60,985 bases of DNA from Pseudomaricurvus sp965662505 (GTDB lineage: Bacteria > Pseudomonadota > Gammaproteobacteria > Pseudomonadales > Cellvibrionaceae): contig NZ_CBFIHX010000004.1 in assembly GCF_965662505.1 (NCBI RefSeq), forward strand, positions 1 to 60,985. Reading direction: 5' to 3'. Shown piece by piece: positions 24,820-33,144 of this stretch (its first letter is position 1; every line of letters begins with the position of its first letter). The position numbers were made by a program, and so were the translations under genes. The notes under the pieces are model-generated. The model saw only the letters and a program-made list of their open reading frames with translations. It made no database searches and was not told the origin of the DNA.

Positions 24820-27576
24820 TTAGTTGAACGTTTTGCTTATGCCCACTTTATACATACGACCGAGGGTAAAACTACTGTATTTATCTTCGTTGGTGTCGTT
24901 GTAGCGATACTCCGATGGATCCTCGTCAAATACGTTGTCAATATTGAAACGCAATGACAATCCCTCAGTGAAACCGCTGCCCTGGAATTCGTAACCGAAA
25001 AACAGGTTGGTCACGATAAAGGCATCAACCTTACTTTGATTACTGGCGTTGTCCGCCTCGAAACCATCCGTATAGTTCACAGTCAATTTAGCGCGGACAT
25101 TGTCTCGACTCCAACCAACCGAACCCTGAGCAGTCAAATCGGAAGCGAACTCAAGGCTGTCGCTGGTCACACCACCTTCGGTCAACTCAAATTCAATCTG
25201 GTGATTACCGGTTATCCCGTAGTCCATAGTACCGAAAGAAGTATCGTGGACATATTGAACACCGAAGTCGACACCCTTCATGGTCGCTTCACCGAAATTG
25301 GTAACGCGACGGTCAAAAATATAGGCAAGTGTCGCATTAGGGTCATTCGGGTCAATAATGCCATCAAAAACTTCAGGGTTCTGAATTTCCGTCAGGTATT
25401 GAGCCCACTCATCCTTCGTCGGATGCCAGATGAACTTATCCGGGAAATCGCGACGGATCTGCTCGCTGGGAACAGAGAGCCCGCCGAGAATATCCTGAAA
25501 GTCGATTTCGTAATAGTTGGCCTTGATCATCAGCCCTTCAATAGGCTCCATATCAAATCCCAACGCCCAAGAAGTAGCGGTCTGCGGTTGTACGCCAGGC
25601 TTAGTACCTTCCGTAGGCACGGTGTAGGTACCCTGACCATTCCACTCACCGTATACATCTGCATCTTGTATTTGCTGAACGGTTTGGTTGGCAGCACGAC
25701 CCGTTGAAAAAGCCAGAGTGTCGAGAGTCGTTGGTGCATTGAAAGACTCACCCCAGTGGCCATAGACACGGAGCCAATCGGTAGGAGTATAGCTAAACCC
25801 GAACTGCGGATTAGTGGTCTTGCCGAAGTCACTGTAGTCATCGTGGCGCACTGACGCGGAGAGCTCCAGATTGTCGAGTACCGGAACATGCACTTCAGCA
25901 AATACTGATGTGTTATCGCGGCTGGCTCTCGCGTAATCCGTGTCAGAAAGGCTTCCGCGGTTACCGGTACCAAAGCGGGTACGCACGCGATCTTCTGCTA
26001 CTTCAAAACCGGCCGCCACACGCAAATCACCCGCGGGCAGTTCAATCACCGGGCCGTCGGCCACTACACGAGCCAAAAACAGCTCGTGAATGGTTTCTTT
26101 TTTGGTCTCCCAGTTCAGGATGTTATTGATAACATCTGCATCTGCGGAAGCCACATTCAACGGATCCAGCTGGCCTGAATTAACAGCCGCCACCATTCTT
26201 TGATCATTGACCTCAGGGATAACATTCTTGTTATAGGAGCGACCATAATAGAGCGTGTTGCGTAACTGCCAGTCCTTACCCATCGCGATCGTCAGAGTCG
26301 GCGCGACGCCCCAAGTAGACATCTCAACTTCTTGATCGCTATCCGGATAGGCTGGGTGTGCGCCGTAAGAAAAGCCGGCCCCAGCGGGGTAATTCACGAC
26401 ATTGGGATTATTTGGATCCTGAAATTGAGCGATTTCCGCCGGAGTCAGGGTTCCTGGGTTCGTTGTAACATCGAATGAACCAGGGGCCGAGCTACCCAGA
26501 GGATAGCTGAAAAATGTGTTTTCGCGCTGGGAATAATAGGCCTTGACCCCAAATTGGACACTGTCATTCATTTCTTGCTGATAGCTAAGGAACAATCCTT
26601 TACGCTCTTGCTCCGGCAGCAGTGTTGATTGTGCATAATGGTCGCAGGTTGGATCCCCAGCGGATTTTGGACCGGCTCCTGGAGCTGCAGGGTTGTCTGT
26701 CCAGCCAGCACCATAGTTGTACCAGCCGTACTGGGAGCGAACAGGAACGAGGCATTCCGTGCGAGCGGATTCGCCCGCTTTGACGAAGTTGCCGTCATCA
26801 TCATAGGTACCAATTTTGGCCCAATCCCGATCTTCGGTGCGCAGGCCATCCCGGTTACTCTGAGTGGCCGCAACGTAAATGGAGCCAGTGTCCCAGCTTG
26901 TTCCAGCACTCAGATTAACGTTGACGGTATTCATGTCGTCAGCGGCACCGTAATCCAGGTCAATCTTGACGCCGTCGGCTTTGTCTTTGGTCACAAAGTT
27001 GATAACCCCGGCGACCGCATCCGCCCCATAGAGAGAAGATCCCCCATCAGTGACGATATCGACGCGCTCCAGAGTGTTACCAAGGATAATGTCGGCATCG
27101 ACGATAGCCGCCTGAACACCCACTGGCGCAATACGGTGACCATCCATCAGTACCAGGGTGACTGCACTGGTTGATGAGTTCAAACCAGGCATGTTACGAA
27201 GGTTAGGACGCGATACCACAAGGTTAGCGGAGGCGCGCGGTTCGACTTCCGGCCGGTCATTGAAAAAGTTGGTAATCTGCGGCACTGATGCCAACACTTC
27301 GTTGGTGTTTACAGCGCCAATTTCGGTGATTTTTTGGGCGTCAACACCGATGGTCTGAGATCCAGTCACTTCAGTGCCACGAATCAATGTACCAGTAACG
27401 ACGACCTCTTCCAGGGTGATTCCTTCCAGCTCACCCTCAGTTTTTTGAGCGTGTGCCCCCACAGTAGCCAGCGTTGCCAACAGCATTCCTGACATAGCCC
27501 GAAAGGATTTTTTCAGTTTTAGTTTTTCAGGCTTGTACGAAGCCGTTGTGGTGTATGTTTTATTTTTTGGTGTCAT
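24820..27576 (-). CDS. TonB-dependent outer-membrane receptor 2
   Basis: 918 aa, larger than receptors 1 and 3 and of another subgroup. The leader has a long basic N-terminus and ends near 'VGAHAQ' (about residue 44). The plug begins 'LEEVVVTGTLIRGTEVTG' and includes 'VLMDGHRIAPVG' and 'VDIVTDGGSSLYGADAVAGV', typical of the large receptors found beside glycosidase genes in Cellvibrionales and sphingomonads. The barrel ends 'MYKVGISKTFN' with a penultimate aromatic. Likely imports oligosaccharides. It faces a 0.9-kb upstream region with candidate GntR sites and is followed by a strong terminator, so it is monocistronic. Confidence 0.92.
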   Translation of the reverse strand: MTPKNKTYTTTASYKPEKLKLKKSFRAMSGMLLATLATVGAHAQKTEGELEGITLEEVVVTGTLIRGTEVTGSQTIGVDAQKITEIGAVNTNEVLASVPQITNFFNDRPEVEPRASANLVVSRPNLRNMPGLNSSTSAVTLVLMDGHRIAPVGVQAAIVDADIILGNTLERVDIVTDGGSSLYGADAVAGVINFVTKDKADGVKIDLDYGAADDMNTVNVNLSAGTSWDTGSIYVAATQSNRDGLRTEDRDWAKIGTYDDDGNFVKAGESARTECLVPVRSQYGWYNYGAGWTDNPAAPGAGPKSAGDPTCDHYAQSTLLPEQERKGLFLSYQQEMNDSVQFGVKAYYSQRENTFFSYPLGSSAPGSFDVTTNPGTLTPAEIAQFQDPNNPNVVNYPAGAGFSYGAHPAYPDSDQEVEMSTWGVAPTLTIAMGKDWQLRNTLYYGRSYNKNVIPEVNDQRMVAAVNSGQLDPLNVASADADVINNILNWETKKETIHELFLARVVADGPVIELPAGDLRVAAGFEVAEDRVRTRFGTGNRGSLSDTDYARASRDNTSVFAEVHVPVLDNLELSASVRHDDYSDFGKTTNPQFGFSYTPTDWLRVYGHWGESFNAPTTLDTLAFSTGRAANQTVQQIQDADVYGEWNGQGTYTVPTEGTKPGVQPQTATSWALGFDMEPIEGLMIKANYYEIDFQDILGGLSVPSEQIRRDFPDKFIWHPTKDEWAQYLTEIQNPEVFDGIIDPNDPNATLAYIFDRRVTNFGEATMKGVDFGVQYVHDTSFGTMDYGITGNHQIEFELTEGGVTSDSLEFASDLTAQGSVGWSRDNVRAKLTVNYTDGFEADNASNQSKVDAFIVTNLFFGYEFQGSGFTEGLSLRFNIDNVFDEDPSEYRYNDTNEDKYSSFTLGRMYKVGISKTFN

Positions 27577-27903
27577 AGGGGATATCCTCTACTTTTTTTA
27601 ATTATTTTAGATCGTACAGTTATAATAATTTTAGCTAACTTAAACTATCTGACACTAGGTCTTGGATAATCAATACAAAGCTGCTTCGGCTAACAACATG
27701 ACTACGAAACAGCACCTTAAAGGTATCATTATTTTGCTCCTTAGCAACACATTGTTTTAATCTCCGGTTAGAAAAAAGTGAATTAAATTTATTGTTTTTT
27801 ACCGAAACAGAGACCGTCTGACCCTGATCTCAAAACACATCTCGCATCCTTTATTGTAGATTGAGGCAACAAGACGTCCATAAACTAGGGTGGGAACAGG
27901 CTT

Positions 27904-27914
27904 CGGTCAGACCA
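27904..27914. promoter_or_regulatory. Candidate GntR site upstream of TonB receptor 2
   Basis: CGGTCAGACCA shares ten of eleven bases with the operator at 13479-13489 (TGGTCAGACCA). It is 328 bp upstream of the receptor start, with a further 'CCAGACC' half-site close by. Confidence 0.5.
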
Positions 27915-28133
27915 ATCTTTACCAGACCGGAGTTATCCAGTCTCCTGCACAGGACAGGAGCGAGATAGCTTCAGGGGCCAGGCATTATTTAAATACAGAG
28001 GGAAATGGAAATCTCGGCAAGGCTCAGCTCGACGACAATCAAGTTGATTTTCAGTGAAGGCTCCAGTGAAAGCGGCAACTATCGCGTTCCAAGTAGCACC
28101 CAACTCTTTGAAGTACGGCAAAACATGACTCCT

Positions 28134-28163
28134 TTCCTGCTCGAACAGGAATATTTTTTATTT
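28134..28163 (+). terminator. Orphan rightward intrinsic terminator
   Basis: TTCCTG/CAGGAA stem with a 6-nt loop, followed by TATTTTTTATTTT. It has the standard form, but no gene on the plus strand ends here, so it may close a small RNA or a transcript antisense to the receptor leader. Confidence 0.55.
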
Positions 28164-28314
28164 TAATAGAGTTGTTTTATTTAACGCAGATCTATTTGAG
28201 TCTGCTGTAACAACATCTGATATACCAAATATTGCGAAAAAAAAGCCTCTCGCTTGCAACGAGTTATAATCAGATGGCAATCAACGGGCAGAAAACTCGG
28301 GCAACTATAGATTA

Positions 28315-28330
28315 CCAACTGGTAAGGCCA
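28315..28330. promoter_or_regulatory. Candidate GntR site, 16-bp element shared with 19894-19909
   Basis: Identical CCAACTGGTAAGGCCA. Here it is also part of a TTACCA-AC-TGGTAA inverted repeat (28312-28325). Confidence 0.45.
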
Positions 28331-28441
28331 CTTTATCAGCGCCCCCAAAAGCTGTCAATTAGTGTGTGAGCTAATTCTCAAAATTCAAAAGATGTGTCTG
28401 CAATAAGTAAGTGCCAATCCTGCCAGTCTCTGATGTTCGAC

Positions 28442-28469
28442 AACACAAGTCTCTCTGCGGACTTGTGTT
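28442..28469 (-). terminator. Hairpin after the GH67-like gene, copy 1
   Basis: Perfect 10-bp stem AACACAAGTC/GACTTGTGTT with an 8-nt loop, 29 bp beyond the stop codon. There is no T-run, so termination is less certain than RNA 3'-end protection. Confidence 0.55.
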
Positions 28470-28497
28470 ACGTCGTAGATAACCTTGGGGCGTGCTT

Positions 28498-30663
28498 CTA
28501 TTCCTTTTTAAATACAGATTCTTTCGCCACCTGGATGTCACTCACAATTGCAGGTCGTATTAACGCCCAATGGAAGAGATTATTGTCAACACGTTGGTTA
28601 TTCGGACGATTATTGTGCATCAATGGCATGTCTTTATAAATCGGACGAGAAATAGCAATCACCTCATCCCACAAGCTCAGAGAATTCTGGAGGTGATTTA
28701 CCGCGGCTTGCTTCTCCCGTTCTTCTCCTTGAGTACGGAACGTAGCCAAGGCCACGGCACCACGCAACTTCTCAGCATAATACAGCCCCAGATTCGCCCA
28801 GATTTTCACATCCGCCACTTCGTACATCAAAGACGGATTTTCTGAAGTGTCTATATCTTTAACCTCTTGCAAGGCTTTGGTGCTATCCGCCTCCATACGA
28901 TTAGCCAAAATCAGTGGTGTTACAATACTGTTATCGAACTGCTCTCCAGCCTGACGCTGCTCCACAAAGTCCTGTACTGACAACCAGTTGTCTTTCAACG
29001 TGGGCTGAACAATCAATCGCTCCACAGACATGGGCTCCATGCCACTCTTAGACATCACCATCATACCTTCACCGTAGATGGTAAAATCCCATGTGAAATC
29101 CGTAGCCGTAGCAAACTTGAGTTGCGTTTCAGAGGCTGCCTCATACGCCGTTAACAACGGTTTGGCAGATTCGCCATAGCGATGCACAAATTCCGCTTCA
29201 AACACACTATCCGGGGTTTCAGGGTTGTACAATAAGCGTCCCCACAACTTGTAGAACAGCCACTGACGCTCAAACGCGTAAGTCCAATCCACAGGTTGGT
29301 CAATGGCGGTGAAATAGTCCTTAGCCGGGATGTAGCTTTCTGATCCGACAAAATAACCGCCCACGTAATCGTGATGAGCGTTTAGCTTGAGATGTTCACG
29401 GATAAAATCAGGGTGCCCCCAACGCAAGGCAAAGAAATCCTCGTTGCGGACCATCCAGGCTACCTTGTAGTTCTCTGGTGTGGGCTTGAAATAAGTGTCT
29501 TTCAACTCACCGCCATGCACCTTGACCAATTCCGGAGTGGAGTGGGCGTGGGACCAGTTAAACTTGATTTCCATCCAGATAGGGCCATCAAAATGATCTC
29601 CCAACTTTTCGATGGCGTCGCGAGTGAGTTCTTCAGTAGCTTTGTCTGTTGACCCGCCCTGCCCAAGACCGGATGAGAAAGGCGCTCGGAAAATCATTTT
29701 TGTTGGGCGATCCGCCGCTTGCATTCCAGCGATGATGGTCTCATCCATCCAGTCTTGCCGCTCTTTTGGCGTCATGGCTCCCATTTGCTCGCCAAATGAG
29801 AAACCAAAGCCCGTCAGGTTGGGGTACTCCTCAAGCACCTGAGTCACGCTCTCCTTGGTATAACGTTTAACAACCTCACTGGTTTGCGCCTCGCCTTTGT
29901 AATCTGCCCTACCCTTGTAGTAAGGAAAATAGTTGGTGCCTTCCAGGTCGTGGGCATCCGCAAATTCTTTACTCACCAACACATTCCAGTTGACCAGGTA
30001 GGTATCGATACCCCGCTCTTTCGCCATGGCGAAAATTTCCTGATAGAACTTGCGCCACTCTGCCAACTCTTTATCAGAAAAACGTGTGGCTTCAGGAAAG
30101 TTTTTCGCTTTAATCATGTAAGGGAAGGGGTGTAGATTCCATAAAGTCAGGGCGTTAAATCGGTTTTCGGCCATCATGTCGAGAAAGGCTTCCCAATACT
30201 TCACATCCTTCACGGTGTCATAATGCAAATCCAGCGCCGAGCTGGAACGATAAGAGTCCCAAGGTAGGTTGTGTTTTAAGGCCCTGAAAGGCAAAGCAGG
30301 TGTTTCTTGTTTCGATTCAATAGAGTTAAGACTCTTACCATCGCGAAGCTGCTCCGCCACCTCAAAAGCCGCGTAAATTAACCCTCGCTGATCGCCGCCT
30401 TCAATATCGAGCTGGCCGTTGGCTGAAGATATCGAAAAAGCCTCAGGATCGAGTGCAGAACTGATACCCAGTTTGACGATAAAGTCAGAGCCATCCGCAG
30501 AACCGGTAACTGTAAAAGACTTCTCTTTTAATGCGTCACTAACAATATCTGCTGCATAGTCAGCTTGCGCAGCAGGTAGGGCGTGCTGTAGATATACGGT
30601 ATCCGCAAAAGCTGTATTGAACCCGCCAAACATCAGCAGAATTATACTTAAATATTTTGACAT
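28498..30663 (-). CDS. Secreted GH67/GH20-like glycoside hydrolase, probable alpha-glucuronidase type (copy 1)
   Basis: 721 aa with a signal peptide (residues 1-20, 'NTAFA'). Residues 21-110 resemble the small N-terminal domain of GH67/GH20 enzymes, ending 'GGDQRGLIYAAFEVAEQL'. A TIM barrel follows, with 'ENRFNALTLWNLHPFPYMIK', 'MAKERGIDTYLVNWNV' and 'YPNLTGFGFSFGEQMG'. Acidic residues E292 ('GEQMG') and E442 ('GSESYIPAKDYF') are conserved in the paralogue at 51849-54026 and are good catalytic candidates. The C-terminal helical part ('ERQWLFYKLWGRLLYN') recalls GH67. Match to characterised GH67 is distant, so it may be a separate family. Last gene of a seven-gene leftward operon, 12 bp after the DUF1080 gene. 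Confidence 0.7.
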   Translation of the reverse strand: MSKYLSIILLMFGGFNTAFADTVYLQHALPAAQADYAADIVSDALKEKSFTVTGSADGSDFIVKLGISSALDPEAFSISSANGQLDIEGGDQRGLIYAAFEVAEQLRDGKSLNSIESKQETPALPFRALKHNLPWDSYRSSSALDLHYDTVKDVKYWEAFLDMMAENRFNALTLWNLHPFPYMIKAKNFPEATRFSDKELAEWRKFYQEIFAMAKERGIDTYLVNWNVLVSKEFADAHDLEGTNYFPYYKGRADYKGEAQTSEVVKRYTKESVTQVLEEYPNLTGFGFSFGEQMGAMTPKERQDWMDETIIAGMQAADRPTKMIFRAPFSSGLGQGGSTDKATEELTRDAIEKLGDHFDGPIWMEIKFNWSHAHSTPELVKVHGGELKDTYFKPTPENYKVAWMVRNEDFFALRWGHPDFIREHLKLNAHHDYVGGYFVGSESYIPAKDYFTAIDQPVDWTYAFERQWLFYKLWGRLLYNPETPDSVFEAEFVHRYGESAKPLLTAYEAASETQLKFATATDFTWDFTIYGEGMMVMSKSGMEPMSVERLIVQPTLKDNWLSVQDFVEQRQAGEQFDNSIVTPLILANRMEADSTKALQEVKDIDTSENPSLMYEVADVKIWANLGLYYAEKLRGAVALATFRTQGEEREKQAAVNHLQNSLSLWDEVIAISRPIYKDMPLMHNNRPNNQRVDNNLFHWALIRPAIVSDIQVAKESVFKKE

Positions 30664-30675
30664 TTCTTTTTTACC

Positions 30676-31275
30676 TTAAAGAGTTTTAATCTTAACTTCG
30701 CGGAACCGGATAGTTCCACTGCCCCACTGCAAACCAATATACCCTTCTCTAAACTGGGAATCTTTGACATCTACCGTTGTTTCACCATTCAGCTTTACGA
30801 CTAAATGCGTTCCCTGCATTGTTATATCATAAGTATTCCAGCGCCCACCTGCTTTAGGAGCTGGCGATGGTACAGCCGCCAAATGCACGATACCGCCTGT
30901 CGAATAGCTTTGATCTGGACGTTGATCAAAGATATTGGCTTCGTAGCACGTGGTATCCTTAGGCGCTTCAGCATCCTGACAGCGCATATAAATCCCGCTG
31001 TTCGCATCATCACTTACCCAAAACTCAACATGCAGTTCAAAGTCTTTATAGGAATTTTTAGTCATCAAAAATGCATACTGTTGTTTCTTTTCTTGTGCCT
31101 CGACTCCTTGGTCGGTCACGACCCAGTCAGCATCACCAACAGTCGTAAAGTTATTCAAACTGCCATTAGTCTCGAACAAAGTAACCCATTCATCTTGTGA
31201 GCCCATCGAAGTGCATCCCAACAATACAACACAAAGCAAAGAGGCAATACCCCAGGGGATAAATTTATTAAACAT
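30676..31275 (-). CDS. DUF1080 lipoprotein (3-keto-glycoside hydrolase/lyase family)
   Basis: 199 aa. Lipobox 'VVLLGC' (Cys21) makes it a lipoprotein. The rest is a single DUF1080 concanavalin-like domain: 'VTLFETNGSLNNFTTVGD', 'DFELHVEFWVSDDANSGIY', 'CYEANIFDQRPDQ', 'GGRWNTYDITMQG' and the end 'GYIGLQWGSGTIRFREVKI'. Members of this family cleave glycosides whose sugar C3 has first been oxidised to a ketone. The gene lies between a GH67-like enzyme (12 bp) and an alpha/beta hydrolase (10 bp), in an operon that also has a Gfo/Idh/MocA oxidoreductase, so a 3-keto route is likely here too. The sugar is unknown. Confidence 0.88.
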   Translation of the reverse strand: MFNKFIPWGIASLLCVVLLGCTSMGSQDEWVTLFETNGSLNNFTTVGDADWVVTDQGVEAQEKKQQYAFLMTKNSYKDFELHVEFWVSDDANSGIYMRCQDAEAPKDTTCYEANIFDQRPDQSYSTGGIVHLAAVPSPAPKAGGRWNTYDITMQGTHLVVKLNGETTVDVKDSQFREGYIGLQWGSGTIRFREVKIKTL

Positions 31276-31285
31276 AAGAGCTCCG

Positions 31286-32050
31286 TTATTTAGAACTGGC
31301 TGTTAGTGAGCATTCTTCCAGAATAGTCTTGGCAAGTAACTTAGGCTGAGTATTCATTGCCTGATGCCCTGCATCGACTCGCAGAATTTTTTGTGCGTAA
31401 AAACGATCTGCAAATCTTTCTTGCCACGACACCGGCAAGATTTTGTCTTGCAAACAAACAATATAAATCGCAGGCACAGACTCAACAGGCTTGATCTGCC
31501 AATTTCTTTCTGAGTAGGATTCCGCCGGCCATTGATCCTTACCCAACTTGGCCATAAAGCAAGTTGTCTCTTCTGCATCCATATCGTTACAGAACATAAT
31601 TTCCGTGCGCTCTCGTATACCCGTAGTTTTCGGATCTACAGGCCAGCCTACGGTATTGTCGTCACTTCCCTGAATTTTATCACCCACCATTTCAATCACA
31701 CTCTGACCAGGCAGAGGGATTGAGCAGGTCACATATACCAAACTGCGAAAAAGATCAGGGCGCTTTTCAGCCATATAAGGCATCACATTTCCAGCCTGGG
31801 AATGGCCCACAAGAATCACATCCTTGATGTTTGCCTTGTCCAAGTCAGCAATAAGCTCGTCGATAATATCGGTAACAGTTAGATCTTTCGTATCTCGGTC
31901 ACGCTTTTCACCGCAGCCAGGCACATCCAGTGTTACAACACTACCCAGGTTTTCGCCCGCCAGAGTTTTCAATTCCGATATGGTTTCCTGCCACACCCAG
32001 CTACCCTGTCCGCCGCCATGGAGAAAAGCAAAATTTAATCTATTAGTCAT
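31286..32050 (-). CDS. Alpha/beta-hydrolase (esterase-like), cytoplasmic
   Basis: 254 aa, no signal peptide. The oxyanion region is 'FAFLHGGGQGSWVW', the nucleophile elbow 'LVGHSQAGNVMPYM' gives Ser84, the acid is in 'VCLQDKILPVSW' and the His in 'RVDAGHQAMNTQP'. The triad is complete. The type resembles small plant-like esterases and methylesterases. ATG 32050 has AGAGG six bases upstream. In this operon it might remove an acyl or methyl ester from a sugar or aglycone taken into the cell; no substrate can be read from sequence. Confidence 0.87.
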   Translation of the reverse strand: MTNRLNFAFLHGGGQGSWVWQETISELKTLAGENLGSVVTLDVPGCGEKRDRDTKDLTVTDIIDELIADLDKANIKDVILVGHSQAGNVMPYMAEKRPDLFRSLVYVTCSIPLPGQSVIEMVGDKIQGSDDNTVGWPVDPKTTGIRERTEIMFCNDMDAEETTCFMAKLGKDQWPAESYSERNWQIKPVESVPAIYIVCLQDKILPVSWQERFADRFYAQKILRVDAGHQAMNTQPKLLAKTILEECSLTASSK

Positions 32051-32124
32051 GATATACCTCTAATTTTGATCTACACACCAAGGAGCGCATTCAGGCTAAA
32101 AATGTTATAAATAATTTCTTGTAC

Positions 32125-33141
32125 TTACCGCTTTATGATCTTGGTTACAGGGGGATGATGCAGTGAGTCACCCAGGATGCGACAAAGCAAAACTCCCTTT
32201 GTTCGTCCTTTAGTTACAATTGGATTTACCACGCTGTCATTAAGCTGTGGACCCACGTGCATAATAATTTCACCCTTGTGATTGGCTTCAGCGTTCAGGT
32301 CATGAACTGTAGCGCCCGGTAAATATTCACACCAGTGGTTATAGGCGTGGATCGACCAATAGCCATTGAGATCTGACGGCAGAACAACTTGTAGCACTTC
32401 ATCATCTGCCAAGTCGAAATATCCGAGAAAATATTCTGTATCAGGGTCTCCTTGCATGGTTTGCTCAAGCCCTTCGATATTTCCCCGAAACTGGTTGGGA
32501 AAGGCTGCAGCCTGTTGACTCCATGTTACAAACTGCCGTATGGAACCTAGAGTCACTTGAGTAACACGACTCAGCGCAGCTGAGGTGCTGCCACCAGTTA
32601 AAGACAAGTTTTCAGGTGGTGTTGCACCATCCAGCTGCAACCTGGCGGGTAAAGTGTTGGGACGCCGATGTAATGTGCGAATTAATAAAATACAAGCTTC
32701 AGGCTGCAAGGTCAGTCCAGCTGGCCCCTCTATCTCTGCGCTAATATCGACCTTAAACGTTCCATCCCCCTCTGTTACTGAATTATCAATAGTTAAATAA
32801 TCCGCTATTTCAAGTGAACCTTTTTCACTCTGACGAAAGAGACCTACACCGATACGTTCAGAGTCGTTAAGACAGCCCGTTAGCTGGTAACTTCCACGTA
32901 CATTAAGCAACGCATGCTGCATTATGTAGTCGGGATTAGGTGCGCCACGTGTAGGCAATGCACGACTGAGTCCATTTTCTACGAGTAAATGACCTAGAAA
33001 GTTATCATTCAAACAGGTCGTTAAAACACGTGCGACATAAGCTTCGCCTTCATCCGCCGTATATGCGTCAGGAGCAAGCTCACGGACTTCCTGACTTAAT
33101 GTCTGAATAGCGCTGTGCAATTGTTCCCAGCCGTTAGACAT
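32125..33141 (-). CDS. DUF1214-like domain protein
   Basis: 338 aa, no signal peptide. The C-terminal half reads like DUF1214: 'NGYWSIHAYNHWCEYLPGA' and 'ANHKGEIIMHVGPQLND', then 'GVLLCRILGD'. The function of this family is not known. It starts 3 bp after the sulfotransferase stop codon, so the two are translationally coupled. DUF1214-like proteins often stand beside sulfotransferase-family genes in proteobacterial clusters for hydrophobic compounds; that is from general familiarity and should be checked. It is unusual inside a glycosidase operon. Confidence 0.7.
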   Translation of the reverse strand: MSNGWEQLHSAIQTLSQEVRELAPDAYTADEGEAYVARVLTTCLNDNFLGHLLVENGLSRALPTRGAPNPDYIMQHALLNVRGSYQLTGCLNDSERIGVGLFRQSEKGSLEIADYLTIDNSVTEGDGTFKVDISAEIEGPAGLTLQPEACILLIRTLHRRPNTLPARLQLDGATPPENLSLTGGSTSAALSRVTQVTLGSIRQFVTWSQQAAAFPNQFRGNIEGLEQTMQGDPDTEYFLGYFDLADDEVLQVVLPSDLNGYWSIHAYNHWCEYLPGATVHDLNAEANHKGEIIMHVGPQLNDSVVNPIVTKGRTKGVLLCRILGDSLHHPPVTKIIKR

Positions 33142-33144
33142 TAA

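Larger units (their letters stand above)
27577..28497. other. Long A+T-rich intergenic region upstream of TonB receptor 2
   Basis: 921 bp with no convincing gene. It holds candidate GntR sites (27904-27914, 28315-28330), a rightward intrinsic terminator (28134-28163) with no clear gene before it, a perfect 10-bp hairpin near the GH67-like stop codon, and a leftward open frame of about 75 codons (28160-27933) without a good start. A small RNA or decayed gene is possible. Confidence 0.55.

Noticed and set aside
28005..28166. 53-codon plus-strand frame (starts ATGGAAATC)
   Set aside because: Its end is formed by an intrinsic terminator, the Shine-Dalgarno-like run is too near the ATG, and the peptide has no recognisable features.
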